Assembly: GCA_030666935.1 (NCBI GenBank)
Contig: DAOUWX010000031.1
Span: 1 to 12,821, forward strand
Source of the DNA: Atribacterota bacterium
GTDB lineage: Bacteria; Atribacterota; Phoenicimicrobiia; Phoenicimicrobiales; Phoenicimicrobiaceae
Reading direction: 5' to 3'
DNA: 12,821 bases
Of the stretch, positions 6,326 to 12,821 are shown in pieces. Made by a program: the position numbers and the translations under genes. The notes under the pieces were generated by a model, which saw only the letters and a program-made list of their open reading frames with translations, was not told the DNA's origin and made no database searches. Numbering within the stretch: the first letter of the stretch is position 1; every line of letters starts with the position of its first letter.

Positions 6326-6435
6326 ACTGGTTGATCTAGTTAGCCAGGAATATCGTTATATATTTAACAAATACTGATGCTAATTTCTTAACTAACAAAC
6401 CATGTAACAAAATAACCAACTAACTAAATAATACG
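6326..6435. repeat. octamer repeats in both orientations, gap before the M20 peptidase
   Basis: ACTGGTTG, ATCTAGTT and AGCCAGGA run from 6326 to 6349 in the same sense as the other gaps. After an unpatterned stretch, units TTAACTAA, CAAACCAT, GTAACAAA, ATAACCAA, CTAACTAA and ATAATACG run in strict 8-nt phase from 6388 to 6435. The second set has the core TAACYAA, the reverse complement of the TTGGTTA form, so this gap holds inverted copies. Apart from these, the block at 6254 and a weak hairpin at 6220-6243, nothing else is recognised in 6214-6471. Confidence 0.6.
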
Positions 6436-6471
6436 ATATATGACATACTAATAAAGAAAGGGGACAAATTA

Positions 6472-7599
6472 ATGGTTAATGAAAAAAGATTGATAGAAAG
6501 TTTTATGGAATTAGTTAGGATAGACAGCATATCCAGAGAGGAGAGAAATCTGGCTGATTTTTTAATAGAAAAATTAGAAGATTTAGGGTTGGAAGTTATA
6601 GTTGATCAAGCTGGTGAAAAGGTGAAATCTAATAGCGGTAATATAATTGCTCGTTTAAGGGGAAATATCAAAAAAGCTACTCCTGTTATGTTTTCTGCTC
6701 ATATGGATACAGTTGTCCCCGGGAAAAATATTAAACCTGTTTGTGATGGAGAAAAGATAATAAGCGATGGAAAAACAATTTTAGGAGCAGATGATAAAGC
6801 AGCAATCGCCGCTTTATTTGAGGTATTACACATCATTAAAAAGAATAATATTCCTTGTGGTGATATAGAGATTGTATTTTCCATCTGTGAAGAAATAGGC
6901 TTAAAAGGTGCAAAGAATTTAGATATCTCCAGTTTAAATGCCCAGATGGGGTTTGTTTTGGATGCTGGAGGCCAGGTAGGAAAGATTATTACTACAGCCC
7001 CCTCTCAGAATTCTCTGGAAATTACTATTTATGGAAAATCTGCACATGCTGGTTCAAATCCCGAAGAAGGGATTAATGCTATTCAGGTAGCCGGCTTTGC
7101 ACTTTCCCGGATGAAGTTAGGTAGAATAGATGAAGAAACAACAGCTAATATTGGGATTATTTCGGGCGGTAAAGCTACCAATATTATTCCTGATGAGGTA
7201 ACATTAAAAGGAGAAATTAGAAGTAGAAAGGAAGAAAAATTAGAAAAATATACTGAGCGATTGAAAACAATAATTGAGGATACTGCTCAGGAATTTAAGG
7301 CTAAAGCAGAGGTAAAGATTAACAGGGAGTACTCTTGCTACAATTTATCTTCTGATGATCAAGTAGTTAAAACATCAATGAAAGCAGTAAAAAATATGGG
7401 ATTGTCACCTGAATTATGTCCCAGCGGAGGGGGGAGCGATGCCAATATATTTAATAAAAAAGGTTTCCCCTCAGTTGTTTTAGCTATAGGGATGGAGAAG
7501 GTTCATACAGTTGATGAATATATTCTGGTTAAAAATTTAAAAAATACAGCACAATGTGTTCTATCTATTATAAATACCGTTACTTCAGGAGAAAATTAA
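6472..7599 (+). CDS. M20-family metallopeptidase, peptidase T-like
   Basis: A zinc aminopeptidase-type hydrolase of the M20 family, likely cytosolic (no signal peptide), cleaving di- or tripeptides or related amides. At 375 aa it matches PepT-like proteins. Metal and catalytic residues in order are His77 and Asp79 (SAHMDT), bridging Asp107 (LGADDK), Glu140 and Glu141 (CEEIG), Asp164 (VLDAGG) and His345 (KVHTVDEY). The dimerisation domain lies between roughly 180 and 290. The ATG at 6472 has AAAGGGG eight bases upstream. The stop codon abuts the ATG of the NUDIX gene, so the two are coupled. A peptidase beside an amino acid-oxidation cluster could supply its substrates, but it has its own upstream gap and the link is inference. 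Other M20 substrates cannot be excluded. Confidence 0.88.
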   Translation: MVNEKRLIESFMELVRIDSISREERNLADFLIEKLEDLGLEVIVDQAGEKVKSNSGNIIARLRGNIKKATPVMFSAHMDTVVPGKNIKPVCDGEKIISDGKTILGADDKAAIAALFEVLHIIKKNNIPCGDIEIVFSICEEIGLKGAKNLDISSLNAQMGFVLDAGGQVGKIITTAPSQNSLEITIYGKSAHAGSNPEEGINAIQVAGFALSRMKLGRIDEETTANIGIISGGKATNIIPDEVTLKGEIRSRKEEKLEKYTERLKTIIEDTAQEFKAKAEVKINREYSCYNLSSDDQVVKTSMKAVKNMGLSPELCPSGGGSDANIFNKKGFPSVVLAIGMEKVHTVDEYILVKNLKNTAQCVLSIINTVTSGEN

Positions 7600-8139
7600 A
7601 TGATTGAAGAAGATTTTTTAAAAGAAAAAACCTTATCTTTTACTTATATTTATCAAGGGAAAATTATCAACCTTCGTCAAGATAAGGTAAAACTCCCTGA
7701 TGGCAGAGAAACTGTTAGAGAAATAGTTGAACACCCCGGGGCGGTAGTTATTTTAGCTTTGACTGATGATAATAAGATAGTAATGATCAGACAGTTTAGA
7801 AAATCGGCAGACGAGGTTTTGTGGGAACTGCCAGCGGGGAAGATTGAACCAGGAGAAGATCTGAAAAACTGTGCCCTAAGAGAATTAGAAGAAGAGACCG
7901 GTTATTATCCCCGAAAGATTAAAAAGCTAATAACTTTTTTCTCTACCCCCGGTTTTTGCAATGAAAAACTTACCCTCTTTTTAGCAGAGGATTTAGAGAA
8001 GAGAAGTAAAAATGAAGATGCTGATGAATTTATTGAAGTTGAACTAATTAAACCAAATAAAGCTCTAAAATTAGTAGAACAAAATATTATTAAAGATGCG
8101 AAGACTATAATAGGAATACTTTACTTGCTGGTTAATTAG
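7600..8139 (+). CDS. nudF: NUDIX hydrolase, probable ADP-ribose pyrophosphatase
   Basis: A NUDIX enzyme of the ADP-ribose pyrophosphatase group that hydrolyses ADP-ribose to AMP and ribose 5-phosphate, a housecleaning role. It is 179 aa. The complete Nudix box runs from Gly80 through Glu86 and REL (94-96) to EETG (98-101), fitting GX5EX7REUXEEXGU. The preceding IRQFR and LWELPAGKIEPGE blocks are typical of the NudF subgroup. The ATG at 7600 follows the peptidase stop directly, with AGGAG at 7587-7591. The 3' end is odd: the last codons and the TAG stop lie in the first two units of an 8-nt repeat array (from 8128), so the C-terminal Leu-Val-Asn is repeat-encoded. Exact substrate is inferred from subgroup features. 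Confidence 0.88.
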   Translation: MIEEDFLKEKTLSFTYIYQGKIINLRQDKVKLPDGRETVREIVEHPGAVVILALTDDNKIVMIRQFRKSADEVLWELPAGKIEPGEDLKNCALRELEEETGYYPRKIKKLITFFSTPGFCNEKLTLFLAEDLEKRSKNEDADEFIEVELIKPNKALKLVEQNIIKDAKTIIGILYLLVN

Positions 8140-8167
8140 TTAGCTGGTTACTTGGTTAGCTAGTTAA
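8128..8167. repeat. octamer tandem array overlapping the NUDIX stop codon
   Basis: Five uninterrupted 8-nt units: CTGGTTAA, TTAGTTAG, CTGGTTAC, TTGGTTAG, CTAGTTAA. This is the cleanest copy of the family in the window. The first unit and part of the second are coding (end of the NUDIX gene, TAG at 8137-8139). Confidence 0.8.
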
Positions 8168-8181
8168 GAAAATACAACAAA

Positions 8182-8202
8182 GAAGTCAGAAGTTAGGGAT
8201 TA
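8182..8202. repeat. heptamer block (3 units) between two octamer arrays
   Basis: GAAGTCA, GAAGTTA and GGGATTA in 7-nt phase, placed between the octamer arrays at 8128-8167 and 8202-8241. Confidence 0.4.
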
Positions 8203-8241
8203 ATTGGTTAATCGGAAAATTGGTCAATTGGAGAATTAATT
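8202..8241. repeat. octamer tandem array carrying the endoQ ribosome binding site
   Basis: Five 8-nt units: AATTGGTT, AATCGGAA, AATTGGTC, AATTGGAG, AATTAATT. The array ends one base before the ATG at 8243. Three units match those at 582-629 closely or exactly (AATTGGTC is identical in both). Confidence 0.8.
8230..8233 (+). promoter_or_regulatory. ribosome binding site of endoQ formed by a repeat unit
   Basis: GGAG is the second half of the octamer AATTGGAG (8226-8233) and lies nine bases before the ATG at 8243. No other purine-rich site is present, so translation of the downstream gene appears to depend on a repeat variant. Confidence 0.6.
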
Positions 8242-8242
8242 A

Positions 8243-9466
8243 ATGAAGAAATATTTCATGGATTTTCATGTGCATATTGGCAGAAGCAATAGTGGCGCTC
8301 CGGTAAAAATAACTGCTTCCAGAGATTTAACTTTTGCTAATATTGCCCGGGAATGTAAACATAGAAAAGGGATTGATATTGTAGGTATCGTTGATTGCGC
8401 TTCACCTGAAGTAATTGATGATATTTCCCAGTTAATTAACAGCGGAGAAATGAAACCTTTGAAAGAAGGCGGCTTAATTTATCAGGATAAAGTAACTATT
8501 ATTTTGGGCTCAGAAATTGAAACTAAAGAAGAAGGTGGAGGGCATTCCCACCAAATAGCCTACTTCCCTTATTTTGATGATATAAAAGAATTTAGTAAGG
8601 CACTATCTCTACTAGTTACCAATGTAAGTTTAAGTAGTCAAAATTGTAAAATTAGTGCCCAGGAAGCCTTCCAAATTATAAATCAAATTGGGGGGATTTT
8701 AATCCCCGCCCATGCCTTTACTCCTCATAAAAGTGTTTATGGGAATTGTGTCAGAAGATTACCGGAGATATTTAGCAGGGCTACTTTAAAAAAGATTCCA
8801 GCCATGGAATTGGGATTAAGTGCTGATACAGAAATTGCTGACCATTTGAAAGAATTATCTGAATATACCTTTTTAACTAATTCAGATGCACACTCTTTGC
8901 CTAAAATTGGCCGAGAATATAATATAATCGAACTGGAGAAGGTAAATTTTAGAGAGATACTTTTAGCCTTACAGAGAAAAGAAGGGAGAAGGATAACTGC
9001 CAATTACGGTCTTGACCCTAAACTGGGTAGATATCATCGAACTTTTTGTGAAACTTGTAATTATACAGCGACCAGTAATCCTCCAGTTTATAAATGCGAA
9101 AAATGCGGGAGTGATAAAATAGTAAAAGGTGTTTTTGATCGGATTGTGGAAATTGGAGATTACCAACAGTCTATTTCTCCCTCTCATCGTCCGCCTTATT
9201 ATCACCAAGTTCCTTTAGAATTTGTACCCGGTGTAGGTAAAAAAACCCTGAATAAATTATTTGGCTACTTTGGCACTGAAATGAATATACTGCATAAAGC
9301 TTCTTATCAGGAAATTAGCCAGGTAGTAGGATTTGAGATTGCTCAGAATATAATTTTAGCCAGAAAGGGACTTTTAAAGTTAAGCCCGGGTGGTGGCGGA
9401 AAGTATGGAAAGGTCAAAAAGAAAGAAAAAATCTCCGGAGAAGAAAATTTACAGCTAAATTTTTAA
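8243..9466 (+). CDS. endonuclease Q-type DNA repair nuclease (PHP domain)
   Basis: A 407 aa protein with the architecture of endonuclease Q, which nicks DNA 5' of deaminated bases (hypoxanthine, uracil) and abasic sites. The N-terminal PHP metal site shows FHVH (His9, His11), GSEIET (Glu91), GGGHSHQ (His101, His103), PAHAF (His157) and NSDAHS (Asp215, His217). A zinc finger follows with Cys269, 272, 285 and 288, then a helix-hairpin-helix around FVPGVGKKTLNKLF (327-340). The tail is Gly/Lys-rich and ends LQLNF, which could be a sliding-clamp contact (inference). The ATG at 8243 uses the repeat-derived GGAG. EndoQ is best known in archaea with a limited bacterial spread. A strong terminator follows. 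Family confidence is high; the exact lesion range is unknown. Confidence 0.88.
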   Translation: MKKYFMDFHVHIGRSNSGAPVKITASRDLTFANIARECKHRKGIDIVGIVDCASPEVIDDISQLINSGEMKPLKEGGLIYQDKVTIILGSEIETKEEGGGHSHQIAYFPYFDDIKEFSKALSLLVTNVSLSSQNCKISAQEAFQIINQIGGILIPAHAFTPHKSVYGNCVRRLPEIFSRATLKKIPAMELGLSADTEIADHLKELSEYTFLTNSDAHSLPKIGREYNIIELEKVNFREILLALQRKEGRRITANYGLDPKLGRYHRTFCETCNYTATSNPPVYKCEKCGSDKIVKGVFDRIVEIGDYQQSISPSHRPPYYHQVPLEFVPGVGKKTLNKLFGYFGTEMNILHKASYQEISQVVGFEIAQNIILARKGLLKLSPGGGGKYGKVKKKEKISGEENLQLNF

Positions 9467-9514
9467 TTTTATTTTCCGATTTTCTCCTAAAAAGAATAAA
9501 GCAAGTTATCCTAA

Positions 9515-9557
9515 ACTAGTTGATTTATATTTAAAATAATCAACTAGTATTTTTTTT
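9515..9557 (+). terminator. intrinsic terminator after endoQ
   Basis: A perfect 11-bp inverted repeat (ACTAGTTGATT at 9515-9525 with its complement at 9538-9548) with a 12-base loop is followed by a run of eight T at 9550-9557. This is the only textbook intrinsic terminator in the window. It separates the peptidase-NUDIX-endoQ stretch from dnaG. Confidence 0.9.
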
Positions 9558-9693
9558 AAAATATTTTTATAAAAAAAGAGGAAAATTAAAACTTTTGTAG
9601 AATATATTAATACGAAGATAAATTTAAGAGTTTTAAAAAAGAAAATATTTCGTTAATCATACATAACCATAATAATATGTAGGTGATTTATAT

Positions 9694-11469
9694 TTGAGAT
9701 TTTCATCTGATTTACTGGAAGAAATAAGGAATCGTTGCGATATTGTAGATATTGTTTCAGAGTATGTACATTTAAAACCGGCGGGAAAGGGATTTAAAGG
9801 TTTATGCCCCTTTCATGGAGAAAAAACCCCTTCTTTTATGGTTAGTCCTGAAAAACAGTTATTTCATTGCTTTGGATGTGGAGAAGGGGGTAATGTTTTT
9901 AATTTCCTTATGAAATATGAGAGACTTAGTTTTTTTGAAGCAGTAAAGATGTTGGCACAAAAATCTGGTGTCCCTCTCCCTGTAGATGAAGAAAAAGAAG
10001 ATATTCTTCACAAAAAAAAGGAAAGGTTATATAAATTAAATAATCTGGTCGTAAATTATTACCGAGAATGTTTATTTAGGACCAACCAGGGAAAAAAAGT
10101 AATAAATTATTTAAAAAAAAGAGGAATTAACGATACTAGTGTCGAAAAGTATAAATTAGGTTATGCCCCCCCCAGCTGGGATGCGTTAAACAACTTTTTA
10201 AAGAAAAAAGGATATACCTACGAAGAACTAGTTAAAGCCGGGCTAATTAAAAAGAGTAAAACAGAAGGAAAATATATCGACTATTTTAGAGATAGGATAA
10301 TTTTTCCTATCTTCAACTTATCGGGGAGGGTAATAGGTTTTGGAGGCAGGGTTTTAGATGGTTCTTTGCCCAAGTATATAAATTCCCCGGAGACTTTGGT
10401 TTATAATAAAGGAAGTAATTTATATAGTTTAAACTTTGCCAAGGAAGATATCCGAAAAAAGAATTGCATAATTGTTGTAGAAGGCTATACCGATGTTTTA
10501 ATAACTCAACAATATGGATTTAATAATATAGCAGCATCCCTGGGAACAGCTTTAACCACTAAACAGATAGATTTGATAAAACGATTTACCGATACGATTT
10601 TAATCGCTTATGATGCAGATTCAGCCGGTAATATGGCCACTCTTAGAAGTTTAGATTTACTGGTAAAATCTGGTCTTGAAGTTAAAGTAATAGATTTGCC
10701 TTTAGGTTATGACCCAGCTGATTTTTCAATTAAAAAAGGAAGAAAGCCTTTTCAAAATTTAATTGATAAGTCGCTCTCCTTAATAGATTATAAGTTAAAA
10801 CTTTTATATTCCAAATACAGTATTAAAACTATAGAAGGGAAAGTAAAAGTTGTTAAAGAAATTTTACCTACCCTGAGCGTAATGGGTGATGAGGATGAGG
10901 TAAGAGCTCAGACGAAAAAGATATCTGAAGAATTAAAATTGTCCGACGAGGCAATTAGGATTGATTTAGTGAAATACAAAAAAGGGTTAAGGGAATTTAT
11001 CCCAAGTTTTATTAATCCGGATTCTGAGGATGGAAATATTAAAGCGGAAAAAATTCTCATTGGATGTATGCTGGAAAATGAACAAATTACCCGGGACATT
11101 TTGACAAAATTAAAAGCAGAAGATTTTTCAGTCCTATTACATCGTCAAATTGTAACGGCTATTGAAAAAAATTTAAAAGATGATAAAATAGTAGATTCTC
11201 AAAAAGTTATTGATTATTTAAATGACGATAAGGCAGCAAAAATAATTTCTAAGATTTTAATGAAAGAAAACATAACTTTTGATGAGAGGATAATCTCTGG
11301 ATATGTAGATACTATAAACAATTTTAAGTTGACTCAAGGGAGAAAAAATCTCGAAAAAAGGGCAAAAATTCTCGATGAAAAGATAAAAATATCTGAAAAG
11401 ATAGAAGAAGATGATCTAAAAGAATTACGGGAAATTGTTCGGCAACTAAAAAACCAAAGCATTAATTAA
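9694..11469 (+). CDS. dnaG: DNA primase
   Basis: Replicative primase making RNA primers for Okazaki fragments with the DnaB helicase. It is 591 aa, a normal length. The N-terminal CHC2 zinc finger has Cys38, His41, Cys59 and Cys62. The RNA polymerase core contains YFRDRIIFPIFN (197-208), RVIGFGGRVL (212-221) and PKYINSPET (226-234). The TOPRIM domain shows VEGYTDVL (262-269, Glu263), DADSAG (307-312) and DPAD (340-343). The C-terminal helicase-binding region begins near residue 450 (AEKILIGCML). The start is TTG at 9694 with AGGTGAT (9681-9687) six bases before it. No convincing promoter was found in the 136 bases between the upstream terminator and the start, although one is expected there. 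It is followed after 60 bases by rpoD, the common macromolecular-synthesis pairing, here without rpsU immediately upstream. Confidence 0.96.
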   Translation: MRFSSDLLEEIRNRCDIVDIVSEYVHLKPAGKGFKGLCPFHGEKTPSFMVSPEKQLFHCFGCGEGGNVFNFLMKYERLSFFEAVKMLAQKSGVPLPVDEEKEDILHKKKERLYKLNNLVVNYYRECLFRTNQGKKVINYLKKRGINDTSVEKYKLGYAPPSWDALNNFLKKKGYTYEELVKAGLIKKSKTEGKYIDYFRDRIIFPIFNLSGRVIGFGGRVLDGSLPKYINSPETLVYNKGSNLYSLNFAKEDIRKKNCIIVVEGYTDVLITQQYGFNNIAASLGTALTTKQIDLIKRFTDTILIAYDADSAGNMATLRSLDLLVKSGLEVKVIDLPLGYDPADFSIKKGRKPFQNLIDKSLSLIDYKLKLLYSKYSIKTIEGKVKVVKEILPTLSVMGDEDEVRAQTKKISEELKLSDEAIRIDLVKYKKGLREFIPSFINPDSEDGNIKAEKILIGCMLENEQITRDILTKLKAEDFSVLLHRQIVTAIEKNLKDDKIVDSQKVIDYLNDDKAAKIISKILMKENITFDERIISGYVDTINNFKLTQGRKNLEKRAKILDEKIKISEKIEEDDLKELREIVRQLKNQSIN

Positions 11470-11529
11470 TATTTTATGTTTATAATTTATTCAAATATAA
11501 AGTTTACTGTTAAGAAGGAAGGCTTGATA

Positions 11530-12636
11530 ATGGCGAAAAAGAAAATAATTGAGGAATTAATCAAAGAAGGTAAAGAGCAAGGTTATTTAACTTACAAAGA
11601 ATTAGAGAAATATTTAGCAGATGATATTTCAGATTTGAGTAAAGTAGAAGATTTGTATGATATTCTAAGTGAATTTGGAATTGATTTAGTTGAGAGCGAG
11701 GAAGAGGGTAATTTGCTAACCAAGGATAAGGATGTTGAAGAGAAAAACAAAAAACTCAGACCCTCTAAAGCTAAATTGGATTTAGAAATAGAATTGGCGA
11801 AACAATTAGAATTAGATGATCCCGTAAAAATGTACTTAAAGGAAATTGGGCAGATAAGATTATTAACTGCCAAACAAGAGGTAGAATTGGCTAAAAGAAT
11901 GCAAAAAGGAGATCATGAAGCCAAGAAAAGATTAGTAGAATCAAATTTAAGATTAGTAGTAAGTATTGCCAAAAGATATGTGGGTAGAGGAATGCTATTT
12001 TTAGACCTGATCCAGGAGGGTAATATGGGTTTAATCAGGGCAGTAGAGAAGTTTGACTACAAAAAGGGATATAAATTTAGTACCTATGCTACTTGGTGGA
12101 TAAGGCAGGCAATTACCAGAGCTATAGCAGATCAAGCCAGGACTATTCGCGTTCCTGTTCATATGGTGGAGACTATTAATAAATTAATAAGGGTATCACG
12201 CCATCTTTTGCAGGAATTAGGACGAGAACCGACAGTTAAGGAAATAGCTGAAAATATGGAAATTACTGAAGATAAAGTAAGGGAAATATTAAAAACTGCC
12301 CAAGAGCCTGTTTCCTTAGAAACTCCAATCGGAAAAGAAGAGGATAGTCACTTAGGAGATTTTATAGAAGATAAAGATTCACCCGCTCCTCCTAAAATTG
12401 CTACTTACACTCTTTTAAAAGAACAACTGGACGATGTCTTAGAGACTTTGACTTACCGAGAGAAGAGAGTGCTGGAATTGAGATTTGGAATTGCCACCGG
12501 TCACCCTCATACCTTAGAAGAAGTTGGTAAAGAGTTCGGAGTAACTAGAGAAAGAATTCGTCAAATCGAGGCCAAAGCATTAAGAAAATTAAGACATCCC
12601 AGCAGAAGTAAAAAATTAAAAGACTATTTAGAGTAA
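11530..12636 (+). CDS. rpoD: RNA polymerase primary sigma factor
   Basis: The housekeeping sigma factor that directs RNA polymerase to promoters of the TTGACA/TATAAT type, as seen before the tRNA here. Starting at ATG 11530 (AAGGAAGG upstream, 7 bases) it is 368 aa, the short form without the large non-conserved insert, similar to Bacillus SigA. A possible short region 1.1 is followed by region 1.2 from DDPVKMYLKEIG (96-107). Region 2 contains NLRLVVSIAKRY (139-150) and YATWWIRQAITRAIADQART (186-205), region 3 spans about 208-285, and region 4.2 has TLEEVGKEFGVTRERIRQIE (328-347). An upstream in-frame ATG at 11476 lacks a ribosome binding site and gives an atypical N-terminus, so it was not used. 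The 3' end overlaps a 25-nt-period direct duplication. No terminator separates it from dnaG. Confidence 0.96.
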   Translation: MAKKKIIEELIKEGKEQGYLTYKELEKYLADDISDLSKVEDLYDILSEFGIDLVESEEEGNLLTKDKDVEEKNKKLRPSKAKLDLEIELAKQLELDDPVKMYLKEIGQIRLLTAKQEVELAKRMQKGDHEAKKRLVESNLRLVVSIAKRYVGRGMLFLDLIQEGNMGLIRAVEKFDYKKGYKFSTYATWWIRQAITRAIADQARTIRVPVHMVETINKLIRVSRHLLQELGREPTVKEIAENMEITEDKVREILKTAQEPVSLETPIGKEEDSHLGDFIEDKDSPAPPKIATYTLLKEQLDDVLETLTYREKRVLELRFGIATGHPHTLEEVGKEFGVTRERIRQIEAKALRKLRHPSRSKKLKDYLE

Positions 12637-12654
12637 AAAATTAAAAGACTATTT
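12607..12654. repeat. tandem duplication across the rpoD stop codon
   Basis: A 23-base sequence (12607-12629) recurs exactly at 12632-12654, a period of 25. The first copy encodes the Ser-Lys-Lys-Leu-Lys-Asp-Tyr tail of the sigma factor. The second is out of frame, and its AGTAA provides the TAA stop at 12634-12636. Confidence 0.9.
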
Positions 12655-12705
12655 TTAAAATTATTCATAAAAAATAAAAAATATCCTTTTAATTAAATAA
12701 AAATA

Positions 12706-12734
12706 TTGACTGAACATGATTTTTTAAGTATAAT
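12706..12734 (+). promoter_or_regulatory. strong sigma-70 promoter for tRNA-Asn
   Basis: TTGACT (12706-12711, 5 of 6) and TATAAT (12729-12734, perfect) with a 17-base spacer. The expected start near 12741 leaves about seven bases before the mature tRNA 5' end, typical of a stable-RNA promoter. Confidence 0.88.
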
Positions 12735-12747
12735 TACATGGTAATAT

Positions 12748-12821
12748 TCCTCGGTAGCTCAACGGTGGAGCATCCGGCTGTTAACCGGAGGGTTGTAGGT
12801 TCGAATCCTACCCGGGGAGCC
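12748..12821 (+). tRNA. tRNA-Asn, anticodon GTT
   Basis: A complete cloverleaf can be drawn. The acceptor stem TCCTCGG pairs with CCGGGGA (one G-T), the D stem is GCTC/GAGC, the anticodon stem TCCGG/CCGGA encloses the loop CTGTTAA, and the T stem GTAGG/CCTAC encloses TTCGAAT. The anticodon GTT is at 12780-12782, the variable loop is five bases and the discriminator is G. The last two visible bases are CC, so an encoded CCA would need an A at the first base beyond the window. The gene may head a tRNA cluster continuing to the right. Confidence 0.96.

Noticed and set aside
9595..9623. dnaG promoter TTGTAG-17-ATAAAT
   Set aside because: Only three of six -35 positions match and the -10 is poor. 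Several equally weak pairs exist in 9558-9680, so none can be preferred.
11481..11486. Internal rpoD promoter (perfect TATAAT)
   Set aside because: No acceptable -35 lies 15-19 bases upstream and the TG is one base off for an extended -10. In such AT-rich DNA the hexamer is expected by chance.
11476..11529. Longer rpoD N-terminus from ATG 11476
   Set aside because: No Shine-Dalgarno precedes it, while a good one sits before ATG 11530, which gives a normal sigma factor start.
12639..12694. Terminator after rpoD
   Set aside because: AATTAAAAG pairs with CTTTTAATT over a long loop, and an inner TATTTTT/AAAAATA pair exists, but the stems are entirely or almost entirely A-T and no T-tract follows.

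Overview
The window is an AT-rich bacterial segment in which every credible gene lies on the + strand. It reads as an anaerobic, amino-acid-fermenting bacterium: ferredoxin-linked 2-oxoacid oxidation, a phosphate butyryltransferase/butyrate kinase pair, AGGAGG-type ribosome binding sites, TTG starts, and a short (368 aa) primary sigma factor of the Bacillus SigA size. A low-GC Firmicutes relative or an uncultured anaerobic lineage such as Atribacterota would fit. No feature decides between them, and the assignment is inference.

Layout. (1) 1-432: the C-terminal part of a PLP-dependent aminotransferase, cut by the window edge. (2) 667-3583: ptb, buk, a P-loop NTPase of unknown role, and a two-cluster ferredoxin subunit, tightly packed. 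(3) 3823-6213: alpha (VorB-type), beta (TPP) and gamma subunits of a 2-oxoacid:ferredoxin oxidoreductase, with their own good promoter at 3768-3796. (4) 6472-8139: an M20 (peptidase T-like) metallopeptidase abutting a NUDIX ADP-ribose pyrophosphatase. (5) 8243-9466: an endonuclease Q-type DNA repair enzyme, ended by a strong intrinsic terminator at 9515-9557. (6) 9694-12636: dnaG and rpoD. (7) 12748-12821: tRNA-Asn(GTT) behind a near-consensus promoter.

Regions 1-3 together spell an energy-conserving route. An amino acid is transaminated to a 2-oxoacid, which is oxidatively decarboxylated to an acyl-CoA with reduction of ferredoxin. Ptb converts the acyl-CoA to an acyl phosphate, and Buk makes ATP and a (branched-chain) fatty acid. 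The VorB-type alpha subunit and the Ptb/Buk pair favour valine, leucine or isoleucine as the source. The peptidase in region 4 could feed it. Regions 5-7 are replication, repair and transcription housekeeping.

The least explained structure is in the gaps. Four intergenic spaces (433-666, 3584-3822, 6214-6471, 8128-8242) are largely made of degenerate short tandem repeats, with an 8-nt family (consensus near CTGGTTAA / AATTGGTC, also found inverted) and shorter 7-nt blocks beside it. At 8128-8242 the repeats run through the stop codon of the NUDIX gene and supply the ribosome binding site of the next gene. This is the best candidate for something not covered by ordinary annotation.
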